64,000 nucleotides of DNA from Streptomyces sp. PTY087I2 (GCF_001687325.1 NZ_LZRD01000007.1:230263-294262), one strand, 5' to 3'; positions 18,845 to 29,117 are shown, numbered from the stretch's first letter. Notes: generated by a model not told the origin, from the letters alone. Program-made: numbers and translations.

Positions 18845-20305
18845 TCAGACCAGCAGGGAGCGGTCCGTCGGGCGGATCGGGGCCGGCAGGGCGCTGGTCC
18901 CGGTCAGGAAGCGGTCGACTCCGCGGGCGGCGGAGCGGCCCTCGGCGATCGCCCAGACGATCAGCGACTGGCCGCGTCCCGCGTCACCGGCGACGAAGAC
19001 GCCGTCGACGTTGGTCGCGTAGCTCTCGTCGCGGGCGACGTTGCCACGCTGGTCGAGCTCCAGGCCGAACTGCTGGACCAGACCGTTGGACTGGTCGGTT
19101 CCGGTGAAGCCCATGGCGAGGGTGACGAGCTGCGCGGGGATGCGCCGCTCCGTGCCGGGCTTCTGCTCCAGCTTACCGTCCTTGAACTCGACCTCGACCA
19201 GGTGGAGGGCCTGGACGTTGCCGTCCTCGTCGCCCTCGAAGTGGGTGGTGGAGACGGAGTAGACCCGCTCGCCGCCCTCCTCGTGCGCGGAGGTGACCTT
19301 GTAGAGCATCGGGAAGGTCGGCCAGGGCTGGTTGGCGTTCCGCTCCTCACCCGGCTTCGGCATGATCTCCAGCTGGGTGACGGAGGCCGCGCCCTGGCGG
19401 TGGGCGGTGCCCACGCAGTCGGCGCCGGTGTCGCCGCCGCCGATGACGACGACGTGCTTGCCGCCCGCGTGGATCGGGGCGACGGTCAGGTCGCCCTCCT
19501 GCACCTTGTTGGCGAGCGGCAGGTACTCCATCGCGAAGTGGACGCCGTTCAGCTCACGGCCGGGGACCGGCAGGTCGCGGGAGACGGTGGCACCGGCCGC
19601 GATGACGACCGCGTCATAGCGGCGGCGGAGCTTGGCGGCGTCGATGTCCTGGCCGATCTCCACCCCCGTACGGAACTTGGTGCCCTCCAGGCGCATCTGC
19701 TCGATGCGGCGGTTGATGTGCGACTTCTCCATCTTGAACTCGGGGATGCCGTAGCGGAGGAGGCCCCCGATGCGGTCCGCGCGCTCGTAGACGACGACGG
19801 TGTGGCCGGCCCGGGTCAGCTGCTGGGCGGCGGCGAGACCCGCCGGGCCCGAGCCGATGACCGCGACGGTCTTGCCGGAGAGGCGCTCGGGCGGCTGCGG
19901 GGTGACGTCCCCGCTGTCCCACGCCTTGTCGATGATGGAGACCTCGACGTTCTTGATGGTCACGGCGGGCTGGTTGATGCCGAGCACGCACGCCGACTCA
20001 CAGGGGGCCGGGCACAGCCGCCCGGTGAACTCCGGGAAGTTGTTCGTGGCGTGCAGCCGCTCGGACGCGGCGGTCCAGTCCTCGCGGTAGGCGTAGTCGT
20101 TCCACTCGGGGATGAGGTTTCCGAGCGGGCAGCCGTTGTGGCAGAACGGGATGCCGCAGTCCATGCAGCGGCCGGCCTGCTTGCTGATGATCGGGAGCAG
20201 CGAGCCCGGAACGTAGACCTCGTTCCAGTCCTTGACGCGCTCGGCCACGGGGCGGGTCTTGGCGACCTCGCGTCCGGTGGTCAGGAAGCCCTTGGGGTCA
20301 GCCAT
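18845..20305 (-). CDS. gltD: Glutamate synthase (NADPH) small subunit
   Basis: A 486-residue subunit that passes electrons from NADPH to the large subunit. The N-terminal domain has two cysteine clusters ([14 protein letters not shown] and [12 protein letters not shown]) for 4Fe-4S centres. The FAD site is [15 protein letters not shown] and the NADPH site is [19 protein letters not shown]. The length is normal. It starts within the last eight bases of gltB, so both subunits are made from one message. GOGAT converts glutamine and 2-oxoglutarate to two glutamates, the central step of ammonium assimilation. Confidence 0.97.
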   Translation of the reverse strand: MADPKGFLTTGREVAKTRPVAERVKDWNEVYVPGSLLPIISKQAGRCMDCGIPFCHNGCPLGNLIPEWNDYAYREDWTAASERLHATNNFPEFTGRLCPAPCESACVLGINQPAVTIKNVEVSIIDKAWDSGDVTPQPPERLSGKTVAVIGSGPAGLAAAQQLTRAGHTVVVYERADRIGGLLRYGIPEFKMEKSHINRRIEQMRLEGTKFRTGVEIGQDIDAAKLRRRYDAVVIAAGATVSRDLPVPGRELNGVHFAMEYLPLANKVQEGDLTVAPIHAGGKHVVVIGGGDTGADCVGTAHRQGAASVTQLEIMPKPGEERNANQPWPTFPMLYKVTSAHEEGGERVYSVSTTHFEGDEDGNVQALHLVEVEFKDGKLEQKPGTERRIPAQLVTLAMGFTGTDQSNGLVQQFGLELDQRGNVARDESYATNVDGVFVAGDAGRGQSLIVWAIAEGRSAARGVDRFLTGTSALPAPIRPTDRSLLV

Positions 20306-23300
20306 GGGTCGCCGCCTCCATCATCTTCTCGGTGGTCTCCTGCTCGGAGAGACCGGCGAGCTCAGCGGCGTCCTTGGCGGCGAGCACTGCCTTGTACGTG
20401 GACGGGATGATCTTGCTGAAGCGGGTCACGGCCGTGTCCCACTCGGCGAGGAGCTTCTCGGCGACGGTGGAGCCGGTCTCCTCCTGGTGGCGACGCACGA
20501 CGTCGTGCAGCCACTGCTTGTCGGTGTCGTCCAGCTCCTCGACCGCGCCGAGGTTGCCGACGTTGACGTGGTCGCGGTTCAGGTCGATGACGTACGCGAC
20601 GCCGCCCGACATACCGGCGGCGAAGTTGCGGCCGGTCTCGCCGAGGACGACCGCGTGGCCGCCGGTCATGTACTCGCAGCCGTGGTCGCCGACGCCTTCG
20701 GAGACGACGAGGGCGCCGGAGTTGCGGACGCAGAAGCGTTCGCCGGTGCGGCCGCGGAGGAAGATCTCGCCGCCGGTCGCGCCGTAGCCGATGGTGTTGC
20801 CGGCGATGGTGGAGTACTCGGCGAGGTGGTCGGCGCCCCGGTCCGGGCGGACGATCACGCGGCCGCCGGAGAGGCCCTTGCCGACGTAGTCGTTCGCGTC
20901 GCCCTCCAGGCGCAGGGTGATGCCGCGCGGCACGAACGCGCCGAAGGACTGGCCGGCCGAGCCGGTGAAGGTGATGTCGATGGTGTCCTCGGGCAGGCCG
21001 GGGCCACCGAACTTCTTGGTGACCTCGTGGCCGAGCATCGTGCCGACGGTCCGGTTGATGTTGCGGATCGCGACCTGGGCGCGGACCGGGCGGGCGGCCT
21101 CGGCGCTCTCGGCGCCCAGCGCGTCGGCGGCCAGCTTGATGAGCTGGTTGTCGAGCGCCTTCGTCAGACCGTGGTCCTGCTCGATGATCCGGTGGCGGAC
21201 CGCGCCCTCGGGCAGCTCGGGCACGTGGAAGAGCGGGGCGAGGTCGAGGCCCTGCGCCTTCCAGTGGGTGACGGCCCGGTCGGTGTCGAGGAGTTCGGCG
21301 TGGCCGACGGCCTCCTCGATGGAGCGGAAGCCCAGCTCGGCGAGGAGTTCGCGGACCTCTTCGGCGATGAACTCGAAGAAGTTGACGACGTACTCGGCCT
21401 TGCCGGAGAACCGGTCGCGGAGCACCGGGTTCTGGGTGGCGATGCCGACCGGGCAGGTGTCCAGGTGGCAGACGCGCATCATGACGCAGCCGGAGACGAC
21501 GAGCGGCGCGGTCGCGAAACCGAACTCCTCGGCGCCCAGCAGCGCGGCGATGACGACGTCGCGGCCGGTCTTGAGCTGGCCGTCGGTCTGCACGACGATG
21601 CGGTCGCGCAGACCGTTGAGCAGCAGGGTCTGCTGGGTCTCGGCGAGGCCGAGCTCCCAGGGGCCGCCCGCGTGCTTGAGGGAGGTGAGCGGGGACGCGC
21701 CCGTTCCGCCGTCGTGGCCGGAGATGAGGACGACGTCCGCATGCGCCTTGGAGACACCGGCGGCGACCGTGCCGACGCCGACCTCGGAGACCAGCTTCAC
21801 GTGGATGCGGGCCTGCGGGTTGGCGTTCTTCAGGTCGTGGATCAGCTGCGCGAGGTCTTCGATGGAGTAGATGTCGTGGTGCGGCGGCGGCGAGATGAGG
21901 CCGACGCCGGGCGTCGAGTGACGCGTCTTGGCGACCCACGGGTAGACCTTGTGGCCGGGCAGCTGGCCGCCCTCGCCGGGCTTGGCGCCCTGGGCCATCT
22001 TGATCTGGATGTCGTCCGCGTTGACCAGGTATTCGCTGGTCACACCGAAGCGGCCGGAGGCGACCTGCTTGATGGACGAGCGGCGCTCCGGGTCGTACAG
22101 GCGCTCCGGGTCCTCGCCGCCCTCGCCGGTGTTGGACTTGCCGCCGAGCCGGTTCATCGCGATGGCGAGGGTCTCGTGGGCCTCGCGGGAGATGGAACCG
22201 TACGACATGGCGCCGGTGGAGAAGCGCTTGACGATCTCGGAGGCGGGCTCGACCTCGTCGACGGAGATCGGGGCCCGGTCGGAGGTGAAGCCGAAGAGGC
22301 CGCGGAGCGTCATGAGCCGCTCGGACTGCTCGTTCACCCGGTCCGTGTACTGCTTGAAGATGTCGTAGCGCCGGTTGCGGGTGGCGTGCTGGAGGCGGAA
22401 GACCGTCTCCGGGTCGAACAGGTGCGGTTCGCCCTCGCGCCGCCACTGGTACTCGCCGCCGATCTCCAGCGCGCGGTGGGAGGCCGCGATGCCGGAGGCG
22501 GGGTACGCCTTGGTGTGCCGGGCGGCGACCTCCTTGGCGATGACGTCCAGGCCGGCGCCGCCGATCTTGGTGGCGGTGCCGTTGAAGTACGTGGCGACGA
22601 ACTCCTCGTCGAGGCCGACGGCCTCGAAGACCTGGGCGCCGCGGTAGGAGGCGACGGTGGAGATGCCCATCTTGGACATGACCTTGAGGACGCCCTTGCC
22701 GAGCGCGTAAATCAGGTTCCGGATGGCCTGCTCGGCCTCGATGTTCTCGATGAACGTCCCGGCGCGGACCAGGTCCTCGACGGACTCCATGGCGAGGTAC
22801 GGGTTGACCGCGGCGGCGCCGTAGCCGATGAGCAGCGCGACGTGGTGGACCTCGCGGACGTCCCCGGCCTCGACCAGCAGGCCCACCTGGGTGCGCTGCT
22901 TGGTGCGGATGAGGTGGTGGTGGACGGCGGAGGTGAGCAGCAGCGACGGGATCGGCGCCAGCTCGGCGTCGGAGTGCCGGTCGGAGAGGACGATGAGGCG
23001 GGCGCCGTCCTCGATGGCGGCGTCGACCTCGGCGCAGATCTCCTCGATCCGCGCGGCCAGCGCGTCACCGCCGCCGCCGACCCGGTAGAGCCCGGCCAGG
23101 GTGGCGGCCTTCATGCCCGGCATGTCGCCGTCGGCGTTGATGTGTATCAGCTTGGCGAGCTCGTCGTTGTCGATCACCGGGAACGGCAGTGTGACGCTGC
23201 GGCAGGTGGCCGCGTTCGGCTCCAGGATGTTGCCCTGGGGGCCGAGCGAGGAGCGCAGCGAGGTGACGAGCTCCTCGCGGATGGCGTCCAGCGGCGGGTT

Positions 23301-24857
23301 GGTGACCTGGGCGAAGAGCTGGGTGAAGTAGTCGAAGAGCAGCCGGGGGCGCTCGGAGAGCGCGGCGATCGGCGAGTCGGTGCCCATGGAGCCGAGCGGC
23401 TCGCCGGCGGTGCGGGCCATCGGCGCGAGGATGACGCGCAGCTCTTCCTCGGTGTAGCCGAAGGTCTGCTGGCGGCGGGTGACCGAGGCGTGGGTGTGCA
23501 CGATGTGCTCGCGCTCGGGCAGGTCGCTCAGCTCGATCTCGCCGGTCGCCAGCCACTCCTGGTAGGGCTGCTCGGCGGCGAGGGACGCCTTGATCTCGTC
23601 GTCCTCGATGATGCGGTGCTCGGCGGTGTCGACGAGGAACATCTTGCCGGGCTGGAGGCGGCCCTTGCGGACGACCTTGGCGGGGTCGATGTCGAGGACG
23701 CCGACCTCGGAGGAGAGGACGACGAGGCCGTCGTCAGTGACCCAGTAGCGGCCGGGCCGCAGACCGTTGCGGTCGAGGACCGCGCCGACCTGGACGCCGT
23801 CGGTGAAGGTGACGCAGGCCGGGCCGTCCCAGGGCTCCATCATCGTGGAGTGGTACTGGTAGAAGGCGCGCCGGGCCGGGTCCATGGAGTCGTGGTTCTC
23901 CCACGCCTCGGGGACCATCATCAGCACCGAGTGCGGCAGCGAGCGGCCGCCGAGGTGGAGCAGCTCCAGCACTTCGTCGAAGGAGGCGGAGTCGGAGGCG
24001 TCCGGGGTGCAGACGGGGAAGATCCGGTCGAGCTGCGCCTGTCCGAAGAGCTCGGAGGCGAGCTGCGACTCGCGGGCCTTCATCCAGTTGCGGTTGCCCT
24101 TGACCGTGTTGATCTCGCCGTTGTGCGCGACGAAGCGGTACGGGTGGGCCAGCGGCCAGCTGGGGAAGGTGTTGGTGGAGAACCGGGAGTGGACCAGGGC
24201 GACCGTGGAGGCGAAGCGGCGGTCGGAGAGGTCCGGGAAGAACGGCTCCAGCTGCCCGGTGGTGAGCATGCCCTTGTAGACGAGGGTGCGGGCGGAGAGC
24301 GAGGGGAAGTACACCCCGGCCTCACGCTCGGCGCGCTTGCGCAGGACGAACGCCTTGCGGTCCAGGACGATGCCGGCGCTCTCGCCGTCGGCGACGAAGA
24401 CCTGGCGGAAGGTGGGCATGGTGGCGCGGGCGCCGTTGCCGAGAAGTTCGGGGGTGACCGGGACGTCGCGCCAGCCGAGGACCTTCAGGCCCTCCTGGGC
24501 GGCGATCTTCTCGATCGTGCGGACGGCCTCGGTGGAGTCGTCGGCGGGGAGGAAGGCGATGCCCACGGCGTACGAGCCGGCCTCGGGAAGCTCAAAAGGG
24601 GTCTCGGCGCGCAGGAAGGCGTCCGGGACCTGGCAGAGGATGCCGGCGCCGTCGCCGGAGTCGGGCTCGGAGCCGGTGGCGCCGCGGTGTTCGAGGTTGC
24701 GCAGTACGGTCAGCGCCTGCTCGACCAGCTCATGGCTGGCCACACCGGTCAGAGTGGCCACGAACCCGACGCCACAGGCGTCGTGCTCGTTACGGGGGTC
24801 GTACATCCCCTGCTGGGCGGGGCGACCGTCCATGGGCGACCAGGCGTCGATACGCAT
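20298..24857 (-). CDS. gltB: Glutamate synthase (NADPH) large subunit
   Basis: A 1519-residue enzyme of the usual length. A propeptide is removed before Cys28 (in [10 protein letters not shown]), which becomes the N-terminal nucleophile of the glutamine amidotransferase domain. It is followed by the central domain and then the FMN-binding synthase domain with EGGEDPER and [14 protein letters not shown]. The 3Fe-4S cysteines are in [15 protein letters not shown]. The C-terminal GxGxG beta-helix contains TITG-like turns such as [19 protein letters not shown]. The start has GGGAG upstream. A GlnR-like site lies 63-78 bases before the ATG. Confidence 0.98.
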   Translation of the reverse strand: MRIDAWSPMDGRPAQQGMYDPRNEHDACGVGFVATLTGVASHELVEQALTVLRNLEHRGATGSEPDSGDGAGILCQVPDAFLRAETPFELPEAGSYAVGIAFLPADDSTEAVRTIEKIAAQEGLKVLGWRDVPVTPELLGNGARATMPTFRQVFVADGESAGIVLDRKAFVLRKRAEREAGVYFPSLSARTLVYKGMLTTGQLEPFFPDLSDRRFASTVALVHSRFSTNTFPSWPLAHPYRFVAHNGEINTVKGNRNWMKARESQLASELFGQAQLDRIFPVCTPDASDSASFDEVLELLHLGGRSLPHSVLMMVPEAWENHDSMDPARRAFYQYHSTMMEPWDGPACVTFTDGVQVGAVLDRNGLRPGRYWVTDDGLVVLSSEVGVLDIDPAKVVRKGRLQPGKMFLVDTAEHRIIEDDEIKASLAAEQPYQEWLATGEIELSDLPEREHIVHTHASVTRRQQTFGYTEEELRVILAPMARTAGEPLGSMGTDSPIAALSERPRLLFDYFTQLFAQVTNPPLDAIREELVTSLRSSLGPQGNILEPNAATCRSVTLPFPVIDNDELAKLIHINADGDMPGMKAATLAGLYRVGGGGDALAARIEEICAEVDAAIEDGARLIVLSDRHSDAELAPIPSLLLTSAVHHHLIRTKQRTQVGLLVEAGDVREVHHVALLIGYGAAAVNPYLAMESVEDLVRAGTFIENIEAEQAIRNLIYALGKGVLKVMSKMGISTVASYRGAQVFEAVGLDEEFVATYFNGTATKIGGAGLDVIAKEVAARHTKAYPASGIAASHRALEIGGEYQWRREGEPHLFDPETVFRLQHATRNRRYDIFKQYTDRVNEQSERLMTLRGLFGFTSDRAPISVDEVEPASEIVKRFSTGAMSYGSISREAHETLAIAMNRLGGKSNTGEGGEDPERLYDPERRSSIKQVASGRFGVTSEYLVNADDIQIKMAQGAKPGEGGQLPGHKVYPWVAKTRHSTPGVGLISPPPHHDIYSIEDLAQLIHDLKNANPQARIHVKLVSEVGVGTVAAGVSKAHADVVLISGHDGGTGASPLTSLKHAGGPWELGLAETQQTLLLNGLRDRIVVQTDGQLKTGRDVVIAALLGAEEFGFATAPLVVSGCVMMRVCHLDTCPVGIATQNPVLRDRFSGKAEYVVNFFEFIAEEVRELLAELGFRSIEEAVGHAELLDTDRAVTHWKAQGLDLAPLFHVPELPEGAVRHRIIEQDHGLTKALDNQLIKLAADALGAESAEAARPVRAQVAIRNINRTVGTMLGHEVTKKFGGPGLPEDTIDITFTGSAGQSFGAFVPRGITLRLEGDANDYVGKGLSGGRVIVRPDRGADHLAEYSTIAGNTIGYGATGGEIFLRGRTGERFCVRNSGALVVSEGVGDHGCEYMTGGHAVVLGETGRNFAAGMSGGVAYVIDLNRDHVNVGNLGAVEELDDTDKQWLHDVVRRHQEETGSTVAEKLLAEWDTAVTRFSKIIPSTYKAVLAAKDAAELAGLSEQETTEKMMEAATHG

Positions 24858-24919
24858 CGGCTCTCCCGTCGTCGTCGTGGCATTTGCGGTGCCGAGGGAC
24901 GACGTTGGCCCTCTGCGAA

Positions 24920-24935
24920 ATTTCGTGCAGGTTAC
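24920..24935 (-). promoter_or_regulatory. GlnR-like half-box upstream of gltB
   Basis: On the minus strand the bases read GTAAC-CTGCAC-GAAAT. The recalled Streptomyces GlnR box alternates GTnAC and GAAAC separated by six bases; here 9 of 10 fixed positions fit for one pair. Its position suits nitrogen control of gltBD. Confidence 0.5.
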
Positions 24936-25328
24936 ATGATGGGGCGCTTCTCAAGAAGCGGAAGGCTTGTTCCAACATACGGACACCGTGGTGACCGGAA
25001 GTGACTGGGTGACCAGAGGTGACCGGCTCGACCAGGGGGTGGGTCGCTGTCGGAACGATCGGCGCCCGGGGAGTCGCAGAGAGCAGGCGTCGTTGCCTGC
25101 GGTGCTTACGGCTCTTGCCCGGCGGCACGGGAAACGAAACCACCGAGTAACGGCTACTTATGTGTAGCCCTGCATAGCGTCTCATTTTACGACTGTGGAG
25201 CCCATCACGCCCAGTGGGCGGCGCCAAGACGTACGTCACACGCGTTGCGGGGCGGTTGCGCCGTTCGGGCGGCCCGGTTACGCCGTTCACCGGGCCGCGT
25301 GCGGGGGGCACCCCACCGAGCCACCCAC

Positions 25329-25365
25329 CGGGCGGCCCGCGGACGTCACCTCACCGGGCCGCCCG
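25329..25365 (-). terminator. Perfect 11-bp hairpin after the VIT1-family gene
   Basis: CGGGCGGCCCG and CGGGCCGCCCG are exact inverted copies separated by a 15-base loop. The structure starts a few bases past the stop of the minus-strand transporter gene. Confidence 0.7.
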
Positions 25366-25371
25366 CGAGGG

Positions 25372-26103
25372 TCACCCGACGGCGACGCCGAACAGGGTGC
25401 CGAGTCCGTACGTCATCGCGGCGGCCGTACCGCCGAGGACCAGCTGACGCAGTCCGCTGAACCACCAGCTGCGGGCCGTCACCCGGGCCACGACCGCGCC
25501 GCAGGCGAAGAGGCCGATGAGCGCGAGCAGCACGGCGGGCCACAGGGCGCTCGCGCCGAGGAGGTAGGGCAGGACGGGCAGCAGGGCGCCCAGCGCGAAC
25601 GCGCCGAACGACGAGACGGCGGCGACCAGCGGCGAGGGCAGTTCGCCGGGGTCGATGCCCAGCTCCTCGCGGGCGTGGATCTCCAGCGCCTGCTCCGGGT
25701 CGCGCGACAGCTGCCGGGCGACCTCGCGGGCCAGCGGGGCATCCACGCCACGGGACTCGTAGAGCGCGGCCAGCTCGGCCATCTCGTCCTTGGGGTGCTT
25801 ACGGAGTTCGCGGCGCTCGACGGCGAGCTCGGCCTCGACCAGTTCGCGCTGCGAGGCGACGGAGGTGTACTCGCCCGCCGCCATGGAGAACGCCCCGGCG
25901 GCGAGACCCGCGAGCCCGGTGATCACAATGGTCTGCTGGGACACCGCGCCGCCGGCGACGCCGGTCATCAGGGCGAGGTTGGAGACCAGACCGTCCATCG
26001 CGCCGAAGACGGCGGGACGCAGCCAGCCACCGTTGACATCACGGTGGGTGTGGTTGTCCCGGTGCGCCTCGTGCACCACGGCGTCGGTCACGATGAGGGC
26101 CAC
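25372..26103 (-). CDS. VIT1/CCC1-family iron/manganese transporter
   Basis: A 243-residue membrane protein of the VIT1/CCC1 family. It begins with the diagnostic His-rich lead HEAHRDNHTHRDVNGGWLRPAVFGAMDGLVSNLALM. Then come a membrane pair, a cytoplasmic Glu-rich helical domain (EYTSVASQRELVEAELAVERRELR) that binds metal, and three more C-terminal membrane segments. Eukaryotic members load Fe(II) or Mn(II) into vacuoles; bacterial ones probably export these ions. A GGGGAGA site precedes the GTG start. A sequence resembling the DtxR/DmdR iron box lies about 75 bases upstream, supporting iron control. Confidence 0.9.
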   Translation of the reverse strand: MALIVTDAVVHEAHRDNHTHRDVNGGWLRPAVFGAMDGLVSNLALMTGVAGGAVSQQTIVITGLAGLAAGAFSMAAGEYTSVASQRELVEAELAVERRELRKHPKDEMAELAALYESRGVDAPLAREVARQLSRDPEQALEIHAREELGIDPGELPSPLVAAVSSFGAFALGALLPVLPYLLGASALWPAVLLALIGLFACGAVVARVTARSWWFSGLRQLVLGGTAAAMTYGLGTLFGVAVG

Positions 26104-26129
26104 GACTCACTTCTCCCCTGCTGAGTACA

Positions 26130-26143
26130 ACTTTCGACAAAGT
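26130..26143. promoter_or_regulatory. Palindrome in the VIT1 promoter region
   Basis: ACTTTCGACAAAGT is a perfect inverted repeat of ACTTT around CGAC, nested within GTAC...GTAC flanks (26125-26152). It lies 27-40 bases upstream of the VIT1-family start and may overlap its promoter. The regulator is unknown. Confidence 0.45.
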
Positions 26144-26175
26144 CCAAAGTACGCTGTCCGAGCGATCACCGCCAG

Positions 26176-26194
26176 CAAGGCAAGGCTGCCCTAC
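26176..26194. promoter_or_regulatory. Iron-box-like sequence (DtxR/DmdR type)
   Basis: CAAGGCAAGGCTGCCCTAC fits 14 of 19 positions of the recalled iron-box consensus TWAGGTWAGSCTWACCTWA. It lies 73 bases upstream of the VIT1/CCC1-family gene and about 180 bases upstream of the first ADP-ribosylglycohydrolase gene. Confidence 0.45.
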
Positions 26195-26373
26195 ACCCCT
26201 TCTGACCTGCGAAGAAAGGGCAGCCTCAGCTTCCTCGGCCGTCACCCTCCTGGCCCCTTTCCCGCCGATTCCCGCCTCCCTTCGCACCCCACGGGGGACA
26301 GATGCGGACAGGGCCCGCCGAAGGCCCCGGTCCGACTCGGGCGGACCCGCCGGACGAGCGGAAGGGCGACGCG

Positions 26374-27465
26374 ATGAACACGGCCATCGGCCACGACCGG
26401 GCCAGGGGCGCACTGCTGGGACTGGCGGTCGGGGATGCGCTCGGCGCACCGGCGGAGAACCTGCGGCCCTCCGAGATCCGCCGCCGCTGGGGGCGGATCG
26501 AGGGGTTCGTGAGCGACGACCCGGCGGGCACCGACGACACGGAGTACGCGATCTTCTCCGGGCTGCTGCTGGCCCGGCACGGCTCCGCGCTCGACGTCAC
26601 CCATGTGGAGCGGGCCTGGCACCACTGGATCGCCGATCTCGACGAGGGCCCGTTCCGAGGGGCCGGGTTCAGCGAGCGCGGCACGCTGGAGAATCTGCGC
26701 CGGGGCCTGGCCGCGCCGATCTCGGCCCAGCACCGGCACGCCTGGAGCGACGGGCTCGCGATGCGGGCGGCGCCCTTCGGGGTGTTCGCGGCGGGCCGCC
26801 CCGCCGAGGCGGCCCGGCTGGTCGCGGTGGACGGCCGGGTCAGCCACGAGGGCGAGGGGATCTACGGGGGCCAGGCGGTGGCGGCCGGGGTCGCGGCGGC
26901 GATGGTCGGCTCGGGCCTCGCCTCGGTGATCGCGGCCGCGCTCTCGGTGGTCCCGATGGACTCCTGGACGGCCCGCTCGCTGCGCCGGGCGGTGGCGGCG
27001 GCCCAGCGCCCCTACCCCGACCGCCTCACGATGGAACGGGCGGTGCGCTCGGCGGTGGTGATCGCCGGCTACCCCTGGACGGACCTGGCGCCGGAGGCGG
27101 TGGGCCTGGCGTTCGGGGCGTTCACGGCGGCGCGCGGGGACTTCCGGACGGCGGTGCTCACGGCGGTCAACATGGGCCGGGACGCCGATACGACGGCGGC
27201 GGTGGCGGGGGCGCTGGCCGGGGCGCTGCACGGGGAGAACGCCATCCCCCCGGACTGGGCGACGGCGATCGGCCCGGTCCGCGGGAGCTGCCTGCCCTCG
27301 ATGCGCGGCTACCACGTGCTGGACATCGCGGACCTGTTGACGCCGGACGACCCGGGGGCGGCGGAGCCCCCGCAGGAGCGGGGCGGCGGTCGCGAGCCGT
27401 CGGCCGTACGGGACATGGCGTCGGTGGCCGCCACCTTCGCGCCCGTACGGGAGGAGCGGCGATGA
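26374..27465 (+). CDS. ADP-ribosylglycohydrolase family protein 1
   Basis: A 363-residue all-helical ADP-ribosylglycohydrolase (ARH/DraG) fold. LGLAVGDALGAPAENL is the entry motif, GTDDTEYAIF carries the first pair of metal-binding acids and NMGRDADTTAAVAGALAGAL the second. Both Mg2+ sites therefore look intact. Known members remove ADP-ribose from proteins or cleave N- or O-ribosyl bonds in small molecules. The ATG at 26374 has a GGAAGGG site. First gene of a seven-gene operon; it overlaps the next by ATGA. A role on a ribosylated small molecule is inferred from the ribokinase downstream. Confidence 0.9.
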   Translation: MNTAIGHDRARGALLGLAVGDALGAPAENLRPSEIRRRWGRIEGFVSDDPAGTDDTEYAIFSGLLLARHGSALDVTHVERAWHHWIADLDEGPFRGAGFSERGTLENLRRGLAAPISAQHRHAWSDGLAMRAAPFGVFAAGRPAEAARLVAVDGRVSHEGEGIYGGQAVAAGVAAAMVGSGLASVIAAALSVVPMDSWTARSLRRAVAAAQRPYPDRLTMERAVRSAVVIAGYPWTDLAPEAVGLAFGAFTAARGDFRTAVLTAVNMGRDADTTAAVAGALAGALHGENAIPPDWATAIGPVRGSCLPSMRGYHVLDIADLLTPDDPGAAEPPQERGGGREPSAVRDMASVAATFAPVREERR

Positions 27466-29117
27466 CCGCGGCGCGCGAGGCGGCCGGGGCTCCGGGGACA
27501 CCCACGACGGCCACAACCGGCGGAACAGCCGGAAGCCACACGACGACGACCGCGGCACACCAGGCCACCGGCGCTCCGGCGGCACCCACAACCGCCACCA
27601 GCGGAACGCCCGGAAGCCACACGACGACCGCGGCCCGCAAGGCCACCGTCACTCCGGGGACACCCACGACCACCGCCACCGGCGAAACGGCCAGAAGCCA
27701 CACGACGACGACCACAGCACACCAGGCCACCGGCGCTCCGGGGACACCCACAACCACCGCCACCAGCGAAACGGCCAGAAGCCACACGACGACGACCACA
27801 GCACACCAGGCCACCGGCGCTCCGGGGACACCCACAACCACCGCCACCAGCGAAACGGCCAGAAGCCACACGACCACGGCGCGCCAGGCCACCGGGGCCC
27901 CCGTCCCCACCCGCCGGGCCCGGATCGAGGGGCTGTTGCTCGGGCTGGCCGCCGGGGATGCCGCCGGGTGGCCCGCCGCGCGGCATCGGGCGGCTCGGAT
28001 GCCCGAGTGGACGCGGCGGCTCACCCGGGAGCTGGACACCTTCGCCGAGCAGAACGCCACCACCACGCTCCCCGTGCCCATCGCCCTCAACCAGCCGCCC
28101 GAGCCGCTGCGGCTCGGGCCGTCCGACGACGCCGAGTGGGCCGCGTTCGCCGCTCGTACGGTGCTGGCGGCGGCCGCCGACGAGGCGGACGGCCTCTCCC
28201 CCGGCCGCCGGATGCGGGACGCGGTCGACCGGGCCTGGAACGCGCTCGCCGCCACCGTCGCCGCCGCCAGCGCCCGGGCCCCCGAGGTCGAGGCGGCCGT
28301 CCTCCCGCTGCGGGCCCGGATCTCCGTGCGGGCCGGGCTCGGCAACCTGGCCGCCGGGCTGCGGCCGCCCGCCACCGGGCACGACAACCCGCACTACTTC
28401 GACGACGCCGCCTGCGTCCGGGCGGCCGTCCTCGCCGTGGTCCACCCGGGCGATCCGGCGGAGGCGGCGGCCCTCGCGGAGTTCGACGCCCGCTACACCC
28501 AGGACGGCGACGGGGTGCACGGCGCCCGGGCCGTGGCCGCCGCGATCGCCGTGGCGCTGACCGGGGCGGACGTCGACACCGTGGTGAACGCCGCCCTCGA
28601 CCGGCTCCCCGAGGGCACCGAGATCGCCCGCAACGCCGTGCACGCGGTTCGCCTGGCCCGGGAGTTCGCGGACGAGCCGGCCGGGGCGTTCGCCCTGGTC
28701 CCGGTGTTGGAGCACCAGATCGTGGACCACGTCTACAGCTACGGGATCGCCGCCGCCGAGACCGTACCCGTCGCGCTCGCCCTCACCACCGCCGCCCGGG
28801 GCGAGATCGCCCAGGCCATCCCGGCCGCCGCCTGCCTCTCCCGGGTCGCCGACTCCGCGCCCGCCCTGGCCGGGGCGCTGACCGGGGCGATCGGCTCGGT
28901 CACCGCCGTACCGGCCGGCTGGCGCGAGGCGTGCCGGACGCTCGCGGGCTGCGCGCTGCCCCGACTCGCGGGCACGGACCTGATCGAACTCGCCGGGCTG
29001 CTGGCAGCCACGGAACCAGCCCTCCCGGGTGGACAATTCCGGCATGACGCCCACAACGGCCACAGCTCCCGCCGCCTCGACCCCGCAGACCTCCCCCTCC
29101 GCTCCCGGACTGGATGA
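27462..29117 (+). CDS. ADP-ribosylglycohydrolase family protein 2, Thr-rich repeat N-terminus, degenerate metal site
   Basis: A 551-residue protein. Residues 1-145 are a Thr/Ala/His/Pro-rich low-complexity region of five 27-28-residue repeats (TATSETARSHTTTT, AHQATGAPGTPTT) without a signal peptide. The rest is an ADP-ribosylglycohydrolase domain (LLLGLAAGDAAGWPA). Compared with its neighbours, the first acidic motif is SDDAEW instead of TDDTEY, and the second is SRVADSAPALAGALTGA instead of GRDADTTAAVAGALAGA, so one metal-binding Asp is replaced by Val. It may be inactive or structural. Its 3' end overlaps the next gene by 74 bases in another frame. Confidence 0.83.
   Translation: MTAAREAAGAPGTPTTATTGGTAGSHTTTTAAHQATGAPAAPTTATSGTPGSHTTTAARKATVTPGTPTTTATGETARSHTTTTTAHQATGAPGTPTTTATSETARSHTTTTTAHQATGAPGTPTTTATSETARSHTTTARQATGAPVPTRRARIEGLLLGLAAGDAAGWPAARHRAARMPEWTRRLTRELDTFAEQNATTTLPVPIALNQPPEPLRLGPSDDAEWAAFAARTVLAAAADEADGLSPGRRMRDAVDRAWNALAATVAAASARAPEVEAAVLPLRARISVRAGLGNLAAGLRPPATGHDNPHYFDDAACVRAAVLAVVHPGDPAEAAALAEFDARYTQDGDGVHGARAVAAAIAVALTGADVDTVVNAALDRLPEGTEIARNAVHAVRLAREFADEPAGAFALVPVLEHQIVDHVYSYGIAAAETVPVALALTTAARGEIAQAIPAAACLSRVADSAPALAGALTGAIGSVTAVPAGWREACRTLAGCALPRLAGTDLIELAGLLAATEPALPGGQFRHDAHNGHSSRRLDPADLPLRSRTG
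27480..27885 (+). repeat. In-frame 81/84-bp tandem repeats
   Basis: The anchor (G/A)GAAGCCACACGACGAC recurs at 27531, 27612, 27693, 27777 and, in variant form, 27861, so the periods are 81, 81, 84 and 84 bases. All are multiples of three, and the last two full copies are almost identical. They encode the Thr-rich N-terminus of the second ADP-ribosylglycohydrolase. Confidence 0.9.

Larger units (their letters stand above)
24858..25371. other. 514-base intergenic region upstream of gltB
   Basis: No gene is seen. Next to gltB the sequence is A/T-rich for this genome (about 24895-24975) with the perfect palindrome CGAAATTTCG, and this is probably the promoter. At 25136-25151 the plus strand has GAAAC-n6-GTAAC, a second GlnR-like arrangement. 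A/T-rich sequence recurs near 25155-25195. The remainder is GC-rich hairpin sequence beyond the VIT1 stop. Confidence 0.5.

Noticed and set aside
20232..25004. A 1590-codon open frame on the plus strand opposite gltB
   Set aside because: Its translation is Asp/Gly/Val/Leu-rich shadow sequence without domains; gltB on the minus strand is complete and matches its family throughout.
24858..25371. tRNA, riboswitch or leader peptide before gltB
   Set aside because: No cloverleaf, T-box or glutamine/SAM-type motif was found by reading. Only promoter-like A/T-rich sequence and hairpins are visible.
27480..27885. Possible CRISPR array
   Set aside because: The units are adjacent, in frame, 81-84 bases long and have no unique spacers. 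They are coding tandem repeats.
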